From the NCBI GenBank assembly GCA_030734395.1, contig JAUZTG010000036.1, forward strand, positions 620,001 to 684,000: a DNA stretch of 64,000 nt. The letters are read 5' to 3'. Shown piece by piece: positions 45,278-56,505 of this stretch. This DNA comes from Sarocladium kiliense. Taxonomy: Eukaryota; Ascomycota; Sordariomycetes; Hypocreales; Sarocladiaceae. The notes under the pieces were generated by a model that worked only from the letters and a program-made list of their open reading frames with translations, was not told the DNA's origin and did no database searches. A program made the translations under genes and the position numbers. The first letter of the stretch is position 1. Each line of letters begins with the position of its first letter.

Positions 45278-46694
45278 ATGCCGAACCGAGGAAGCATGAT
45301 GGAGAGGTTACGGGCAGAGCTGCTCAGGAGAGCAAGGGCAGAGAGGCAAGACGATGTTGAGCAGGGCACCACAAACTCTGGCTCCTCACAGCAACCGATG
45401 GCAGAGACGGGATCGAGCACAGCAAATGGACCAAGGCTAGGTCTGCTGCCGCTGCAGCTGCCAGCTTTACCGTCGCTGTTCGGCAACCGGCGAAGACCAG
45501 CACGCCAGACGGAGAACGAAATCGAAAGCCCGAAGTCACCAGAGTTCGTGTCCCGACGACCACCGACACTTCCACCGATGCATCTCGACTTCTCAAGTCT
45601 CGCTGATTCTTTTGCTGCAAACGCGAACGCTTCTCGAGAACCTCCAGCAGGCCATCCAAGCGTGATCGCACCCTCGTCCGTCTATTCTCAAGATCATACC
45701 ATTCCAGAGTACCCAATACGGCCAGAACCAGTTGCTATGGCCAGACCAAGCAGGCCAGGATCACCGCACAGTGAGCGCTCAGGCTCTCTCAATACCCCCG
45801 ACCCTGCAGAAGCAGAACTGGCGAGGATGGGGATGGACGGACGGAGGCGGCATGAGAGGCAGCAAAGACGGAGAGCGCAAACTGAAAGGCCAGGATCTGA
45901 AAGAAGTCGGAAGAGGAAGCCACCAACTAAGTTCCTCTTCTGTTTCCCATGGGTCAAGTCTCGACGGATGCGATCCCAGATCTTACGATGCTTCGTTTCC
46001 GGCACGTTCTTGTTGGTCCTGCTGGCAGTCTGTGAGTATTCGCGAGATATTTTCTCTCCCTTTGAACCATGGGCACTAATATACAACCAGATTTGGCACT
46101 ATCCTTAACGAAGAGCATGAATAGTGGCGAGTTCACCATCGTTCTCATCCTGGTCGTGCTCTGCGCCACCGTCTTTTTCTGTCACGCTCTCCTTCGACTC
46201 TTCCTCTTGATTTTCCGTGGAGACAGACCCAGCAGACGAAGGCTGGAACGGACGCACCATTATCTAAGTCCTGGAGGCTACGCGGTCCCCGAGGAGCCCA
46301 TCCCGGTGGTGTTGGCGCAAGACGAGGAAGCCAGAGGAGCGGAAAGCGAAGCGAGCAAAGTGACACCTCCAGCTTACGGTCTCTGGAGGGGCAGTGTTGT
46401 AAGTTCAGAAAAGCACATTTCGAGGAATCCTAATCAACGACTGGAGTGTGGCTAACATATCTGCTTTAGCGTGTTGATCCCAATCGACTGTTTTGGCAGC
46501 GCAATGAGATCGCCGCAGCCGGAGCGCGACCCGAGACAAGGACAGGTCCACGACCACCGTCCTATGCATCCGACGACGGCGTGTCGTACGTGATGGATGC
46601 CGCGCCAAGGTCCACAGCGCCAACGACAGACGTGCCACTCCCACCGCATCCATCTGAAGCTGGAAGGCTAGGAGGTGGGAATCCTACGTGGTAG
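45278..46694 (+). CDS. Two-TM membrane protein of unknown function, 428 aa
   Basis: Exons 45278-46031, 46091-46398 and 46470-46694 join in frame to 429 codons. The N-terminal 240 residues are soluble, basic and Pro/Ser-rich (MMERLRAELLRRARAERQ, then PSLFGNRRRPARQ), ending in a very basic block (RRRHERQQRRRAQTERP, SRKRKPP). Two hydrophobic segments follow: ILRCFVSGTFLLVLLAVYLAL, split by the first intron, and FTIVLILVVLCATVFFCHALL with a second half LRLFLLIF. The C-terminal tail of about 125 residues contains PPSYAS and APPxY-like proline motifs (TPPAYGLW, RPPSYASD), which could be PY-type ligands for WW domains of Rsp5-like ligases. No known domain is recognised. The in-frame ATG at 45197 would add 27 residues; I prefer 45278. 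Confidence 0.8.
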
Positions 46695-48994
46695 TGAGAA
46701 AAGAAATACAGAACCAATCGCATGCTGGGCATCAGGAGCAAAGCGAGGAGTATTGTGTCTTTGGATGAAAGGACTAAAACTTGGACAGCCTGAATTCCAC
46801 TGGGTTTGTGTAATGGGCGTTGGTCCTGGAGTAATATGGGCAGTGGCGGGACTGCATGCTACGAGCAAACCTGTACAAGGCGTCTCTTTGTTCTTATACC
46901 ATTTTAGCGGACATGTACATTCCAGTCAGCGCCTTGCACTCACTACGTACTGCATATTCCCAACCTTTCAGACAACACGTCAACTAGAGGAAGACGATGC
47001 ACCGGCGAGTCTGGATGTTAGCTCGTCTTAGAATGGAGCTTGCGAGTCAGGGCAGTCTGGCGTCTGTGTTGAGAACCAAGGCAGAGATGCTGGCATCTCG
47101 CTAAGTTTGCCGTAAGGGAATCGCTGCCCCGTTGTACCCTGCCCTGGGCTTGTTCCAGGTCGGCGGAGAGGAAGGAAGGTAGTACTTAGGTAAGTACGCG
47201 ATGAACGGTGGACTCGTTCCTTCCTTCTCGAACCTGTTTTCCAGAGCGTAGCCCCGGTTGACGATTAGACAGGCAAAGTGCCAAGAACACAACGAGATGA
47301 TGGTTAAAGAATATGAGCGGCAAAGGACCGTAGCATTAATGATTCGATTTATCAAATATACAAGAAGGACTTGGATCTGACGTCCCAGGACTGGATCCCC
47401 CAGATCTGGACGCTGTGGACAGGTTCAGATGTGTGTAATCCAGCGAATCACCATCATTATCATGTCGCCTGAAGGTGACGGACGGGGGGTGTTCCTCCCC
47501 ACTCCACTCCTCCACCCCTCTCCTCCCCTCTCTTTCCTCCACTGGCTCCACGTGCTGCCTGCCTGGTTCGTCGCCTGCCACAGCGCCTCTCCAAGGTCTT
47601 TGCTGACCAGAAGCCTCCCTCGCACATCCGCTCTCCCCTGTCTCTGGATCATAACCCCCCCTGTCTGCCCAGAGCGACCAGACAGCGACAGGCCTGGTGG
47701 TGCTAGACTCGATCAGGCTATCGCAGCATCCCTTCCCCTCTTCGAGTCCTGCGCGAGCTCCCTTTGTATCCTACTCCAGCCTAGCCGCCAACCAAAGCCG
47801 CACCAAGCAGACAAACCCCAGGGGCTGATGTTCGTTCAGTACGCCAGCGTGCGCTTGGAGTTCAGTAGCACTTGCTGACCATGCCGCGTAGCAAGAGTCG
47901 CAGCGAGGTACCTGACTGCACCGTATCGTCGCTGCAACTCCTCTCTAGCCGACGGTGTCTCCAGCGTTTCCCACCTTCGTCGAACCCGAACCGCCCACCC
48001 CCCAAAATTATTTCCCCATCCTCTGAAAAATTCTATTTCCCTTTCCTTTCTCTCTCTTTTCCCGCTTTCTCTTCCCCGAATCGTCAAAATTAAAATCAAC
48101 CTCTTCATCACTTCTTCTCGTCGGTTTCGTCGGTGGAAGTTTTTGGAACCCCTTGTTTGCTGTCGCCGCCCGGTTGTTGGAACTTAATCCCTCTCTCTCT
48201 CTACTACCTTTCGCGCGCTTTGATTCTTCGCGCAACCACACGCTCGGCTCTTCTTCATATTCGCAACAGGTATGTTACATCACAAACTTCGTCCAGCGCG
48301 CAAGCATTTCCCGACCGTCTACGTCTCTTCACCATGGCTTCTATCATCGTCGCTTCTGTTCTACGACAATATTGCAAACCACGGACGCCGCATCCCGCCT
48401 TCGACCGACCGACCGACTGCGCCGGGGACTTGAGCTGCTTTGTGGACGGCTGAATATGAGCGCGTGGTTCCGTGTGACCCGAGTTCGGCATTGTGCAACT
48501 TTCCATCCGGGCGTCAGCTTCGCTGTCTATCAGCAGTCGCGGCGCGCGCATCTCGGGCCATGGTTGTCACAATGACGGTTGTCCCGAAGCGCATGGTCAG
48601 GTGGTGTACTCTTCGCAAGCCAGCAAACAGCGGCGCCAGACACCATCACCACTTCGCGATATCTGTTCATACGCCAGGCTTCGGAACGCAGAATGTCCAA
48701 CGTGTCCTCAAACTGCGCCATAAACGAGGCTGCTTGAAACATGCGCTGGCTGTTCAACTGGTCCTGACAAATTCCCTTGCCACACCATACTGCCAAAGAC
48801 TGTTCTGGGCCTCGAGAAGTTCGACGTCGACCGAGACCGGCATGCGCCTTTTTTTCCACAACGCGCAGACAAGAAATCATCGATGTCAGATCAGATGAAC
48901 GAGACGCAGACGGCCGGACACTTGTTGCGCCAGACTGAAAGGACTGGCTTGGAATTCGATTGCTGACACCGTGCGACAGAACTTATCACTCAAG
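46695..48994. other. 2.3-kb intergenic region upstream of the gis2-like gene
   Basis: Open frames here (for example 47429-47878 plus) are in C/T-rich leader-like DNA and have no motif. A long pyrimidine-rich stretch from about 47930 to 48330 suggests the transcription start and a long, possibly intron-containing 5' leader of the downstream zinc-knuckle gene. No other gene was identified. Confidence 0.45.
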
Positions 48995-49769
48995 ATGTCT
49001 TCCCTCTCCCGTCGCGCGTGCTACAAGTGTGGCAATGTTGGCCACTACGCTGAGGTCTGCTCCTCTGCTGAGCGTCTCTGCTACAACTGTACGTAAACTC
49101 TGTTGCCTTGTCGGCCAAACAACCACTAATCCGATGCTCAGGCAAGCAGCCCGGTCACGAGTCCAACGGCTGCCCTCTGCCTCGCACCACTGAGGCCAAG
49201 CAGTGCTACCACTGCCAGGGTCTTGGCCACGTCCAGGCTGACTGCCCTACCCTCCGCCTGAGCGGCACCGGCACCAGCGGACGGTGCTACAACTGCGGCC
49301 AGCCCGGTCACCTTGCTGTAAGCTTTCACTCCAGCTATTGTCTGTCATTAGTGATCACTGACATTTTCGGCCAAAGCGTGCTTGCCCCAACCCCGTTGGT
49401 CCCATGGGTCGCGGTGCTCCTATGGGCCGTGGCGGATTTGCTGGTGGTTACGGCCGCGGTGGCTTCCCCGGCGGCCCTCGCCCGGCGACTTGCTACAAGT
49501 GCGGTGGCCCCAACCACTTCGCTCGCGACTGCCAGGCTCAGGCCATGAAGTGCTACGCCTGCGGCAAGCTTGGACACATCTCTCGCGACTGCACCGCGCC
49601 CAACGGCGGCCCTCTCAACACTGCTGGCAAGACTTGCTACCAGTGCGGTGAGGCTGGCCACATCTCCCGCGACTGCCCCCAGAAGCAGGCTCAGGGCGAA
49701 ATCAACCACGAGGTCGACCTGTCTCAGGCTCCCGTCGCCCCTGTCGCCCCTATCGCTCCTGTTGCTTAA
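48995..49769 (+). CDS. gis2: Gis2/CNBP-like protein with seven CCHC zinc knuckles, 220 aa
   Basis: Exons 48995-49088, 49142-49317 and 49377-49769 join in frame; the first two introns fall inside knuckles two and four. Seven CX2CX4HX4C motifs are present: CYKCGNVGHYAEVC, CYNCKQPGHESNGC, CYHCQGLGHVQADC, CYNCGQPGHLARAC, CYKCGGPNHFARDC, CYACGKLGHISRDC and CYQCGEAGHISRDC. A Gly/Arg-rich (RGG-like) stretch separates knuckles four and five. A short tail of repeated Ala-Pro-Val ends the protein. The family binds single-stranded G-rich RNA and DNA and promotes translation of some mRNAs; yeast Gis2 and human CNBP are examples. It acts in the cytoplasm and stress granules. Seven knuckles and the central RGG box are the family layout. 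Confidence 0.95.
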
Positions 49770-51170
49770 GGGGGCATAGTCCTCCTACCGCTCTCGAGCG
49801 TCAATAGACGGTCTGGGGTGTTTGCTGAGGGTCGAGGAAACTTGTGCCTTTGACAGGCACCAGCTTCTTATACCCTCGGCAAGGAACTTGATTTCCTACT
49901 TTTATCACCTTACGTTCAGATATGAATCACTGCATCGCATAACCTCCTTCTCATTACCTAGTGACACACGTCACCTTCATTTTGTCACCCACTACTCGTT
50001 TTTGGTTGTTTCATTTTTTTCATCCTTTGTTCGCAACATTTCATGCCCTCATGCCGAGGCGCGACGGCTGCGCACGGCGTCTCTGGACCGTCTCTGATTT
50101 TCTCAAACATACCTTTTCACTTCGATATCCCAACATTCGGACATGACGGAAGACACGAAGGCAAACGAACTCTCCCACGTGGTGCGGCGGTGGAAGTTTC
50201 AATGGACAAGATAACCGAATGTTTCTTTCTTCCTCGGTTGTCCTTCTCAATCAACCTTCAGCATCCGACTTCGATTCCTCGGCAAGTCCTCTGGTTCTGA
50301 CGCTTCCACGAGTGATAGCTCGTGGCTGGCTCAGACCTAGATATTGACTACAAAAGCCGCTGGACTTTTTCTTTCTGCAACGACTGAGAATATTCTCTCA
50401 CGAGACCTTACTTGACGACTTTGAAGACCTTCAGGCATTTGCGATGGATATACCCCCGCGACTGTGAGTTGTCGTGTCAGGTGGAGTGCACGCAGCGGTG
50501 CTGGAACACTAGGTCCAAGGCGAGTGCGGGCTTTGATCCCATGTCCGATATCCTAGTCATTCTAGAGACGGTCGGGATCATCACAAAAGGCTTTCACTCG
50601 CTTGGACTAGGTCGGAAGGATTCGGGATCGACGACTTTTGATCGGGGACAAACGCAACCGGCTCTCACCGGAACAATGTGCGTGCTACGTTGGGTAGACA
50701 CATGGGGACGTATCAAGGCACCGGAAAACTCAAAGAGTGAGAGGCTCATGATGAGCGCGGACGGCTGCAAGGGCATCGACGGACGTACGAGGACGCAGAT
50801 TGGAAGTGGCTCGCCTCTGGAGCGCGTGCGAGCTACGAGGGTAGGAGATTCATGGAGGCCTGGGCGTGTGGCCTCCATCGAGAAGAGACGATCGCAAATG
50901 TAGTTGGAAGGGGCGAGGCTTCGAGGAAGTGGTTAGGACGACAAGGATCGAAGAGACAGAGACGAGACGCGGATGAATGCATTATTGTTTATCTCCACAA
51001 CTTGAAAACCTTGCTATTGATGTGTTTTGCATAAGCCGAGTAGCTGGCGTCAAGCGTCGTCGCCCAGCTAGTTTCTTACAAAGACCTCCTTTTACCTGGC
51101 TGAAAATTGGAGACGGAAGCCATGATATATGACCGCAAAACAGAAGCTGGTGAATCCAGCCATAGTTGTA
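49770..51170. other. Intergenic region between convergent gis2-like and F-box genes
   Basis: About 1.4 kb of 3' flanks. A 163-codon frame at 50412-50903 has no family resemblance and sits in purine-rich DNA, so it is not called. No repeat or RNA gene was seen. Confidence 0.45.
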
Positions 51171-52805
51171 CTATTGAGGAGGCATGATGTACCCCGTATA
51201 TTCCGACCGTTCCGTGGCTACCACATAATCGCGGTATAACATCAATCGTGGACCGGAAGAGTCCAGGATCCCATCTTTGTTGGCGGTCAAATTCGCTTTG
51301 ACCATCGAGAACCATTGACGTCTATGCCTCACGGCACACTTCGCGTCACCGCACCACAGGACATGGCGCGTATCCTCGGTAAATAGCTGATTGACATAAG
51401 AGTCTTCATCTAGAAAGTTCAACCAGAAGGGACTGGTTGGGCTGCGAATATCCCACATATATCTGTGAGCCAGGTAAACACGGCCAAAGTCGAGGCGCCA
51501 TGCGTACACGGCGCCACAGTCCCCGCATGTCAGGTATCTGTCTCGTCCGCAATAGCAGCCGTCTGATAGATGCCCGGAAAAGGGTTGTACAGCCTGTCCC
51601 GGCTTCGCGAAGCATGCGCATACCCCTGTGCGAACGAAGCTGGAAAGAAGCCCGCGGTCTTTGACATGGCTGCAGACTCGAATGTTGCTCTTTCTGTCAT
51701 CAAGAGCCTTCAAAATGGCCTCTTGTATCTCATCGAGCGTTGGGAGGTCGCGTGCATCAATGTCAAGCAATGGCAAATCGCAGCCGTACACGAAACCTAC
51801 GGATGCACCCTTGTAAATACTCATTCGGGGTATTGCCGAGATGCCGTGACTGGGACAGCCATCGTCAGAAGGACGGTGAGAAGGGTGAGTGCAGATATAC
51901 TCTTGGCTCTTCTCCTGGATACTGTCCCACGTGACACGGTTCTGGGGTGTTTTGTGGCAGCAAAGGGATACAGACCCGAGCCTGCCAATACACAACAACT
52001 TGCCGCGACCAGCTTGAAAGTCCTGAATGCTCTGAGGCAGAAAGAGAAATCGAGGGTGCTCATGCTCGCATCCATGGCAGTAGAACTTCTCCTCAAGAGA
52101 TTTCAGCCTGCGCATCCAAACAGGCCCGTTGCGAATCTCGAAACATGGAGTGCATAAGAGAACCTTCTGCAATAGTCTTGCTATTTCTTGCTTTTCCGGC
52201 TTGAAAAGATGTTTGATATCAAAAGGCGAAAGAACGTCTTCTGGTAGTTTCATGCCGTGATAACGACGGAATGTCCGTTCCGCGAACAAGTATGAGAAGA
52301 CGCGGGACGTTTGTCGCAGGACATATAGAGATACAGGATCCAGATGGTACATAACATGTAGTAGAAGCTCAACAGGAAGAGTACATAGTGCAGATCTCTT
52401 GTTCTCCTTAGTTGTTAATCTCCATCCCGCGGGCAACAAAGTTGAGAGCCGGAGACAGACGGCCGTCTGACCTTGCAAAACGAAGCGAAGACTCTTCACG
52501 CATATGGAATGAGCTCGGCCAAGCAAAGTTGGGGTCATTGGACATGGTGCAGCAAGTGGCGTTTGCCGAACGAGTGGTGTTCCTTGTAATAATGGAACAT
52601 GATATCGATCATCATCTTCGATAGTCCGGTGGCGAGGCTTCTTTGAGTGATACTCCTGTTCGACTCTGCTTGTGAAGCCATCAAAAGTGCCGGTATACAT
52701 CCAGGTATAGTAATACCTGGCTGTTGTTTCGTCCATGGCGGCACTGATTTGGGAGAATCGTACCGAACGATTATCAAGGGTGGTGGTGCTAATGGAGTCA
52801 GCCAT
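51171..52805 (-). CDS. F-box domain protein with a Cys-rich C-terminal region, 544 aa
   Basis: A single-exon frame. An F-box lies at about residues 142-184: CTLPVELLLHVMYHLDPVSL and YVLRQTSRVFSYLFAERTF, with the LPxELLxxVxxxLxPxSL pattern. F-box proteins bind Skp1 and bring substrates to SCF ubiquitin ligases; the substrate here is unknown. The C-terminal region has many cysteines (FYCHGCEHEHPRF, CCHKTP, CTHPSH, CFAKPG, CGRDRYLTCGDCGAVYAW). This is a layout found in expanded fungal F-box families and possibly metal-binding. The N-terminus is polar and may be disordered. The start at 52805 is the first ATG of the frame. Such genes are often members of rapidly evolving families in filamentous ascomycetes. 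It is divergent from the calpain gene. Confidence 0.82.
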   Translation of the reverse strand: MADSISTTTLDNRSVRFSQISAAMDETTARYYYTWMYTGTFDGFTSRVEQEYHSKKPRHRTIEDDDRYHVPLLQGTPLVRQTPLAAPCPMTPTLLGRAHSICVKSLRFVLQGQTAVCLRLSTLLPAGWRLTTKENKRSALCTLPVELLLHVMYHLDPVSLYVLRQTSRVFSYLFAERTFRRYHGMKLPEDVLSPFDIKHLFKPEKQEIARLLQKVLLCTPCFEIRNGPVWMRRLKSLEEKFYCHGCEHEHPRFLFLPQSIQDFQAGRGKLLCIGRLGSVSLCCHKTPQNRVTWDSIQEKSQEYICTHPSHRPSDDGCPSHGISAIPRMSIYKGASVGFVYGCDLPLLDIDARDLPTLDEIQEAILKALDDRKSNIRVCSHVKDRGLLSSFVRTGVCACFAKPGQAVQPFSGHLSDGCYCGRDRYLTCGDCGAVYAWRLDFGRVYLAHRYMWDIRSPTSPFWLNFLDEDSYVNQLFTEDTRHVLWCGDAKCAVRHRRQWFSMVKANLTANKDGILDSSGPRLMLYRDYVVATERSEYTGYIMPPQ

Positions 52806-53849
52806 CTTAGTCTACAGGATACGATAAAGAGATGGTCAAGAAATGGAAATGTGCAATTCATCCATGCCCTGGCTCGCCTGACTATATATCTCTGAAAGAG
52901 AAAAGAAAGAACGATTTTATGTTCAAACTAATTTTGAACCTAAGCTGTTGAGTTTGCAGATGCTGTTTAAAGGCCGAACTTAGATGTAGTAGACCGCTGC
53001 CGCTGCTCTGCTCCCCAGAATTCACTCGATCTGGATGGAGTCAAACGAGATGGTCTGCAGTCAACTTCGGAATCGGAAATATGAGCAAAGCGATGGATCG
53101 AGAAGCCCATAGTGTTCTCATCCAATGGTAGCTGAAGCCTTCTGATCAGCACTTATAAGATGGTACGACCTTTGAACAGGAGAGAAGATGTAAACACTTC
53201 ATTCCGTATGGAGTGACCTGTCCAATTTCCTTGAATGCCCTAGCTCTCACACAACTCGTCTTCTTGGGCACTTCTAGCCGGCAAACGATCCCTGAAAGTG
53301 TGTAGCCATGCATGTCGGACTCGACCCAATGGGCTTGGTTCAGAATCACAAAGTACCCCAAACCCCGGTCAACGAAACCTCACAATTGGGACTTCAGGCA
53401 GCGGCCGCATCACAGGCCAAGCAAAGCAGAATGCATTTCAAATCGCGGGCGGCTAGGATCCCCTAGAGTCTCACAAGTAGCCAGACATCACGGGCATTAA
53501 GCGCCACCTTGACAAATGAACCAACAGCGCGACTCGTTGAATCTGTCAGCGTGCATGAGCTGAACTGTGAAGCGTGTGTCTGCCTGGGTCCACGCGCGCG
53601 AATGCCACGCCTCAGAGCCTCATCGTGTGGTCAATTATCCGTGGCGTTCGATCAGGCCGCAACCGACGCTCTTCCTTGAATAGTGCACGATACTCGGAGC
53701 TCTCAGCTGTCCCAGAATTGTCAGGTTCTCCAATTTGGAGGCGATACGCAACGAATTGACTGGTGAATGATACGAAGGGCAGGCGCAGTAGACAAGGCGA
53801 CTTCACCGACATCAATTCAAGCCAGGTGCAACCGCGACGGGCGATCAAT
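52806..53849. other. Divergent region between the F-box and calpain genes
   Basis: About 1.0 kb. The calpain frame is open up to an ATG at 53763 that would add 29 residues; I prefer the downstream start at 53850. No other gene is recognised. Confidence 0.45.
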
Positions 53850-56505
53850 ATGGTAGACTTCGACGATGCGGTCAGCACGTCTTCCTCGTCTACAGGCTCG
53901 GCCACTGTGTCGAGCGCGGCGAAATCCGCGATGAGGTCCAAACGAAGGCCGAAGCAGCAGACGCCGCAGGAGGCCATTGATGAGTTCTGGGCCAAGTTCT
54001 CGTCCAAGACTCCGGGCAAAGGTGAGCCCCAACTCTGCGCGACCCCCGTCATTGAGCATGCATTGAACTTGTCCTCTCAGCAACAACCGTGATCCCTCAG
54101 AACCCGTGGACTAAGAAGGTGATCAAGCGCAACGCTGTCAACTCCACGTCCGATGTTTCCTTGCAGTCTTCCTACGAAACAGCCGCAGCTATGTGCCGCG
54201 CCAAGGTCGAGAAGATTGTCCAAGAGTGCAGGCGAATTAACAAAAAGTACCGAGACCTGCACTTCGACATCGAGACGGACCTGAAGCTCCGCTATCGTGA
54301 TACCCTGGAGTCGCTGGCCAATACCGACAACGGCAAGCGGCCTGGCAGCGAGTTCCAGCCGCTGAGCGCGAAACGTGTCCCGGATATCTTTGACAAGCCT
54401 CAGTTTTACATCGATGGCCCGACGGCTAATGACGTGAGGCAGGGGAGGGATGGTGACTGTTGGCTGATGGCAGCCTTGTGCACCCTGAGCAACAAGAAGG
54501 GCCTCATTGAGAAGCTGTGCGTCAAGCGCGACGAGCGTGTGGGCGTGTACGGCTTCGTCTTCTATCGCGATGGAGAGTGGGTTTCCGAGATTGTGGACGA
54601 CTTCTTGTTCCTGACAAAGTCGGACTACGATGACGGGTACCTCGAGCGGGTGCTGCTTGACGACCTTGAGCGACGGAATCCAGAGGAAGCGTACAGGAAG
54701 ATTTACCAGTCCAACAGCAACTCGCTGTACTTTGCGCAGTGCCAACATCCTCAGGAGACGTGGCTGCCGCTTTTGGAGAAGGCTTACGCCAAGGCTCATG
54801 GCGACTACGCTGCCATTGAAGGAGGCTTTGGAGGTGAAGGCATCGAGGATCTGACTGGTGGTGTGACTTCCGAGCTGTACACAACCGACATCCTGGACAA
54901 GGAGTACTTCTGGAAGGAAGAGCTCCTGAAGGTCAACGAGGACTTCCTCTTTGGATGCTCCACAGGCGTCTGGGGTACGGGATTGGGCGAGCGCAAGGGC
55001 ATCATTGAGTTGCACGCATACTCCATTCAGCGAGCAGTGGAGATTGATGGCAAGAGACTGCTTCGGTTGAAGAACCCTTGGGGCAAGGGGGAGTGGAAGG
55101 GTCCATGGAGTGAGTCACTTGGTCTGAACAACTGTGATGGCAACAAACTGACAAATGTACAGGCGATGGCTCGAAGGAGTGGACACCAGAGTGGCTTAAG
55201 AAGCTTGGTCACCGCTTTGGTGACGATGGTGACTTTTGGATTGCTTACGATGACCTACTTCGAAAGTATCAGGCTTTCGAGAGGACTCGGCTGTTCGACA
55301 AGACATGGCGGGTAAACCAGACCTGGACCACGCTGGACGTGCCATGGACACTGGACTATCATGACACTCGATTCTGTTTCAGTCTTTCGAAAGCAACCTC
55401 GGTGGTCATTGCTCTTGCGCAACTTGACGATCGATATTTCAGAGGTCTCGAAGGGCAGTATCGTTTCGTTCTGTCGTTCCGTCTACACAAGGCTGGTCAC
55501 GAGGACTACCTGGTTCGGAGCGAGATGCCGTATCGCATGAGACGATCTGTCAACGTGGAGCTGGATCTAGAGGAAGGGGAGTATGAGGTTCGAGTCCGTC
55601 TGGACACTCAACGCTTCGAGTACCTCCTTCCCGTCGACCAGGTTCTCCGCCAGAATGTCAAAACTCGACGAGACAAGATGATTCGCGTTGGGATCGCTTA
55701 CGACCTGGCCCATAGCAAGGGTGTCATCGAGGAGACTGCCGAGGAGAAGGCTGCGAAAGCTGCAAAGGAGCAGAGAGAGAAGGACAAAGAGCGCGAGGAG
55801 CTTAAGACGAAGATCCTCACCAACCGGGAAAAGGCACATTATCTTCGAACGAAACAGATTCTCCGTGAGCAGAAGAGACGTCAAAGGCAGATAACGAAAG
55901 AGAAGCAGAAGCGGGTCGAGAGGAAGGCCAGGCAAAAGGAAAAACACGTGAACGGCATTCAAGAAGAAGATTCCAAGGCAGAAAAGACCCCGGCGATCGC
56001 TGTTCAAGGAGAAACCGCAGAGGAGGATGGCGTTTCCATCAAAGCAAATGCTGATGATACTTTCTGCGAGTCTGAGGAGAGCGACGATGGCTTCGAGAGT
56101 CCTGATGACTTGTCTGTACTCTCTGAACGTGAGCTTGACATCCAGATTGACTCCTACCTTGACCCTTCCTCTTCACTGGCGAGACTCCAGGCTCCACAGC
56201 AACCGTCGGACACGGAGGAAGAGCCCGACGAGTTCGAGCTGAGCCCATGGAATGCGGTCGCGACTGTTGGGCTTCGTGTGTATCACAAAGTCGACGCGTC
56301 TGACGAAAAGCCTGCGACGGTCAAGCTTCGCGTTGTGAGGACGAACCCGTACCTCGACAGCGATGAGGAGGAGGTTGAGAAGAAGCAAGAGGAGAAGACG
56401 GGTGGGCTGGATGTGGACGATAGTGCGAAGGATGCAACATTGGAGGGAGGTCCTAGGGAGAGGAGGAGGAGTATTGTGGGCGATGGTAAAGGAGGGCTGC
56501 TCTGA
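53850..56505 (+). CDS. Calpain-family (C2) cysteine protease, 847 aa
   Basis: Exons 53850-54021, 54081-55109 and 55163-56505 join to 848 codons. The catalytic triad is intact: Cys184 in GRDGDCWLMAAL, His369 in ELHAYSI and Asn389 in RLKNPWGKGEW. The CysPc domain spans about residues 140-440. A beta-rich, C2L-like domain follows (RVNQTWTTLDVPWTLDYHDT onward). After about residue 610 comes a highly charged coiled-coil segment (AEEKAAKAAKEQREKDKERE), then an acidic C-terminus. It is a calcium-type or calpain-like intracellular protease; substrates are unknown. It is not PalB/Rim13, since no N-terminal MIT domain is present. It resembles the second class of fungal calpains. The ATG at 53850 has A at -3 and G at +4; an in-frame ATG at 53763 is possible. 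Confidence 0.92.

Noticed and set aside
47429..47878. 149-codon plus-strand frame before the gis2-like gene
   Set aside because: It has leader-like C/T-rich composition and no conserved segment.
50412..50903. 163-codon plus-strand frame between the gis2-like and F-box genes
   Set aside because: No family similarity; it sits in the 3' flank of two convergent genes.
53850..56505. Calpain as PalB/Rim13 of the pH-response pathway
   Set aside because: There is no N-terminal MIT domain, and the tail is a charged coiled coil rather than PalB-type C-terminal domains. The presence of Vps23 in the same window is coincidental.
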